Assembly (NCBI GenBank): GCA_036897625.1
Contig: JAYMTA010001410.1
Coordinates: 1-20,140, forward strand
Direction of reading: 5' to 3'
From: Pelargonium cotyledonis
Lineage: Eukaryota; Streptophyta; Magnoliopsida; Geraniales; Geraniaceae
Length of the DNA: 20,140 bases
Each line of letters begins with the position of its first letter. Positions within the stretch are counted from its first letter, which is position 1. The notes beneath the pieces are model-generated. The model saw nothing but the letters and a program-made list of their open reading frames with translations, was not told where the DNA came from and made no database searches. The position numbers and the translations under genes were made by a program. This document shows, piece by piece, positions 17,235 to 20,140 of the stretch.

Positions 17235-17355
17235 TTTGTTTTTTATATATAAATAAGTTAAAACCACAATAAAAGATGAAAACTTTTTTTTCATGGTAAA
17301 AAAGATGAAATCTTAATATTATGTAATACAAATATAATAATTTTTAACATATAAA
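17235..17355. other. AT-rich spacer, nothing recognised
   Basis: Pure AT-rich text between LTR B and the dispersed repeat that follows. Confidence 0.5.
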
Positions 17356-17640
17356 AAATATTAAATGTCTCAAATATGTTGCCAATTTTTTACAAAATGA
17401 CGTGTCATTTTATGTGAAACATACATATTTGATATTTGTTTGATTTAGAATTAATTTTGAACGAATAATAACTTGGCATATATGATTCCACCACTATCAA
17501 AAATTTATGTTATGCAGCGCATAATTTATAAGATACTCTGCACACATGGTGTCTTGTAATTATGTCAAGTTGTTAATGAAATAATCACATGTCATGTCTC
17601 ATTAAGTAACACATCATTTACACAAATATATATACATACA
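17356..17640 (+). mobile_element. MITE-like dispersed repeat, copy 2
   Basis: Collinear with 1781-2091. Shared blocks include TTAAATGTC, TTACAAAATGACGT, GAATAATAACT, CATATATGAT, AATTATGTCAAGT and GTTAATGAAATAA. Similarity is moderate with several small gaps, so the copies are old. The right end is less clear than in copy 1, and no target duplication is seen. Confidence 0.55.
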
Positions 17641-18315
17641 TACTATAAAATCCAAACCAAAAAAAAGTAGCGTCACATCATCAAATTTTTAGTTTTAACA
17701 CACATTTTTACATAATTATAAAATTAACTATAAAGTACAATAAGGTAAATAATATAATGCAAGAAATTTTATATAATATAGAAAGTAAACTATGGTAAGT
17801 AATAATGTACAATAAAGCAAGTAAATTGTCATCAATAAGAAATTAAAAGATTGTGTACACCATAATTGAATATAACAAACATGTAAGGGCAAGTGGTTTT
17901 TTTTTTTTTTTTTTTTTCTGGAAAAGTATTTTTTCATATATAGATTTTTACATGTATTTCATATTTCTAATGAAAATGTTAAGAGTAAAAAATGAATAAG
18001 TTCTAATATTTTAATAAATTTATTACAAATGTTAATATTTTGTACCTATTTTATTATAGATATTCCAAGAAAAATCGATTAAATTTTCTTCGTAAGATTT
18101 GACATATTATAATAAGTTTTTTACAACTTGTTAGTGCATAACTCATAAACGTTTTTATATTAAAAATCGTAAATATAGTTTTTCTTCACTTAAATCGATA
18201 AATGTAAATAAATACATTATAACATTGAAAAATATCCATTTTTTAGCCTAAACATTTTCATTAGTTATACTAAATACATGAAAAATACATGTAAATAAAA
18301 TACATGTGTGAATAC
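17641..18315. other. AT-rich intergenic with poly(T) run
   Basis: A run of about 21 T lies near 17898-17918. A weak repeat of the phrase GTACAATAA(A/G)G occurs near 17737 and 17807. No gene is seen; the minus-strand frame here is made of low-complexity sequence. Confidence 0.5.
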
Positions 18316-18795
18316 TTTTTTTTTTTATAAGCAAACTGTAACTTTTATTATTAACCCGAAGGTGCGAAATAAAGGTACAAGGAAAAAATGCACCAACCCT
18401 ATTCCAAACACAAAATAGAATTGACCACCCAAGAAGCGAAATTACAATCCAAAATGAAAGAACTGTCAATGCAAGAGATCAAAGAGCGAGCAAAACTTTG
18501 AATACAAAGTATCGTATCTCGAATCGACGGGAAAACATCCTTGAAAATAAGATTGTTTCGACTGAACCAAATGAACCATAGAGATATTGAGCAAATGGAC
18601 TCCCACACTTTACGACATAAGACAGCCATGGACAAAAATGGATGACCAAGATGCCAATAAATGAAAGCATGAGGAAGGCAAAACTGAAGACACTCCCCAC
18701 CATGCAAAGATTGAACTCCATATCTTGGATGCCCATGCACTGTGAAGCAGCAAGTGAGAGCTAGTTTCCAGCTCTACATCACAAGACGACAAACC
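18316..18795 (-). mobile_element. 5'-truncated LINE, ORF2 C-terminal remnant
   Basis: On the minus strand, a zinc-knuckle-like region of the LINE reverse transcriptase tail (zf-RVT) begins near 18795: SSCDVELETSSHLLLHSAWA, then IWSSIFAWWGV. After a frameshift near 18610-18625 it continues as VWESICSISLWFIWFSRNNL and ends CNFASWVV before a stop. A 3' untranslated region with CTTCGGGTTAATAATAAAAG leads to the tail TTGCTTATAAAAAA. The same ICSISLWFIW motif and matching 3' sequence occur in the copy at 11719-12018. The first cysteine pair of the knuckle is incomplete. No flanking target duplication was found, perhaps because a SINE adjoins the truncated end. Confidence 0.85.
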
Positions 18796-18960
18796 CTTTG
18801 GATTTATTATGAAGTCTCGAGTTCGAGTCTCATTGTCGACAATATGCATGGGGTGAGATTTGTGAGGTAAGATTTAGGGTGATGCTCTCTTCGGGGAGTG
18901 AGAAACATTGTTACTTCGAGTATGATGTCCCGTTGCTTATAAAAAATAATAATAATAATA
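18796..18960 (+). mobile_element. truncated tRNA-derived SINE
   Basis: A strong B box, GTTCGAGTCTC, lies at 18821-18831 (consensus GGTTCGANNCC). Fewer than 30 bases of SINE body precede it, so the A box is lost and the copy is 5'-truncated. The 3' end is TTGCTTATAAAAAA (18933-18946) followed by (ATA)n. This ending is identical over 14 bases to the tail of the LINE at 18316-18795, read on its own strand. Its body does not resemble the SINE at 1076-1293, so it is a second family. Confidence 0.6.
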
Positions 18961-19864
18961 AAAAGACAATCATTATAACATTGTAAATCATATTTAATTA
19001 TTAAATTCGTTAAAAATACCGTACACAGCCAAATTAATTATTATAATAAATAATCTAAGCCTAATTAAGTCAAAACTAATAAGATTTTGTCACTACATTA
19101 AAATTCTCTTATACCACCCAAATAAATTTGTGATTGTGGAATGAACCGTAATGAATTGTCATAGCTTAATTATTATAGAGAACGTTAATACATTGCTAAT
19201 TTACTACTATAATATTTATAGAAAGAATCAATAATATTAAAAATATGGTTATAGAAACTAGTATCCCGTTTGTTCTACACACGGTGTAGTGTTCTTCTCT
19301 AAATCCTTAAATTCAGTACACAATTAATAACCTGTTTTGAAAATCAACTAATTACAAAAAAAGCAAAGGAGACATCACTGAGTCATTGTCTTCGCCGATA
19401 TTTCGGTTCAAGATCTTCTTTGTTTAGATTATTCAATACTCTAACGCACACACGGAAAATAACAATCCAACAAGTTGACTGTATTTAATTTAAATAAATA
19501 ATAAAAAATCGGACAACCCGAACCGTACATCTCATTTCACGTCGACGCAGACAAAAATACATGCATAGTTTTCATTTCACACATAGCATAAATATCATAA
19601 AATAATTCAACAGTAACTATCGCGTATATTTTAACTCGGTCAATACGGCACACTAAAATATATTTATCGTCTTATCTTTATGTTAAGAATTTTTGTAGAA
19701 AATATTTTTAGACTATGTTTGGATTAAAATCTTGATAGAATGAAAATAATTCTTATTTAGACCAATTTTTTTTTTCTTTTTTCAATTGTCATTCCTTTTA
19801 TTTTGATCATTGTCACGTATTGTTGTTCAAACAAATTAAAGTGTGATATAATGAGAATCGTTTC
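18961..19864. other. AT-rich intergenic, no gene seen
   Basis: I find no coding region, RNA gene or inverted repeat. ACTAGTATCCCGT near 19259 faintly recalls a common plant MITE end, but no partner is visible. Confidence 0.5.
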
Positions 19865-19920
19865 TGATTCTACTAAAAAATTCATAAGTATTTCGACGAA
19901 TCACGAATCGACGTGTGACG

Positions 19921-20010
19921 CCCGAGCGCCACGTCATTCAAGGCTCTAGACCCGAGCGCCACGTCATCCAACGTTCCAGACTCGAATGCTGCGTCATCCA
20001 ATGGACAAGT
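19921..20010 (+). repeat. 30-bp tandem repeat, three units
   Basis: Units are exactly 30 bases: 19921-19950, 19951-19980 and 19981-20010. The first two begin CCCGAGCGCCACGTCAT.CAA; the third begins CTCGAATGCTGCGTCATCCA. The first unit corresponds to the single-copy sequence in LTR B. Confidence 0.9.
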
Positions 20011-20018
20011 CACCGACG

Positions 20019-20138
20019 CCAATGACAAGGCATTGTCGATGACCAATGCCAAGGCGTTGACGATCACCCTTGGCAAGACCTTGAAGATATCCATTGGCAA
20101 GACAATGACGATCTCCATTGGCAAGGCCTTGACGACCT
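20019..20138 (+). repeat. 24-bp tandem repeat, five units in register
   Basis: Units start at 20019, 20043, 20067, 20091 and 20115, each 24 bases, following CC(A/C)(A/T)TG(A/G/C)CAAGGCNTTGACGAT. The array probably continues beyond the window. The minus-strand frame over it is an artefact: a 24-bp unit reads as an eight-residue repeat without stops. Confidence 0.9.
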
Positions 20139-20140
20139 CC

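Larger units (their letters stand above)
19865..20140 (+). mobile_element. start of gypsy-like LTR, copy C, opposite orientation
   Basis: TGATTCTACT at 19865 corresponds to the minus-strand start of LTR B (TGATTCTACC). The text then runs parallel to B for about 90 bases: CATAAGTA.TTCGAC.AATCAC.A.TCG. This includes the exact 19-mer GAGCGCCACGTCATTCAAG at 19924-19942, which is on the minus strand at 17141-17159. Copy C therefore reads left to right, opposite to A and B, and continues beyond the window. Beyond the shared head it consists of two minisatellites not seen in A or B. Confidence 0.7.

Noticed and set aside
19882-20124. 80-codon minus-strand frame with repeated LDDVALGS and IVNALA-like units
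   Set aside because: The repetition is fully explained by 30-bp and 24-bp DNA minisatellites whose lengths are multiples of three. There is no evidence of translation.

Overview
The window reads as intergenic DNA from a flowering plant, probably a eudicot. It is AT-rich and shows no intact host gene, tRNA or rRNA. It holds many degenerate transposable elements of plant type: tRNA-derived SINEs, L1-type LINEs, Stowaway, CACTA and Mutator-like elements, and Ty1/copia and Ty3/gypsy LTRs. Nothing in the sequence fixes the species. Most long reading frames are chance openings in GC-rich repeats. The real coding remnants are LINE pseudogenes on the minus strand.

Layout. 1-1060: AT-rich DNA with a possible LINE 3' end. 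1064-1455: a SINE with a 12-bp target duplication, then an older relative. 1781-2091: a dispersed repeat whose partner lies at 17356-17640. 2633-2902: a solo copia-type LTR. 3292-3551: a Stowaway MITE. Around 4204: one CACTA-type end. 4208-4751: a gypsy-type LTR piece. 5015-5750: a Mutator-type MITE with a perfect 9-bp target duplication. About 5960-6830: a degenerate tandem array of ~125-160-bp units. 7168-8538: a primer-binding-site-like sequence and LTR copy A of a second gypsy family. 8548-9913: a 1.37-kb Mutator-like element with GC-rich cargo. 9923-11711: AT-rich, with a 23-bp direct repeat. 11719-12018: a 5'-truncated LINE tail. 12101-14575: an internally deleted LINE. 14904-17229: LTR copy B. 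18316-18795 and 18796-18960: a truncated LINE next to a truncated SINE. 19865-20140: LTR copy C in the opposite orientation, made of 30-bp and 24-bp minisatellites.

How the parts relate. The window is a record of nested insertion rather than a pathway. Three points stand out. The 12-14.5 kb LINE keeps an RRM-type ORF1, while its ORF2 is an in-frame joint of the start of an endonuclease domain to an RNase H domain with the reverse transcriptase missing. The SINE at 18.8 kb ends in the same tail as the neighbouring LINE family, which suggests a SINE/LINE partnership. The three related LTRs each carry a different internal repeat expansion.
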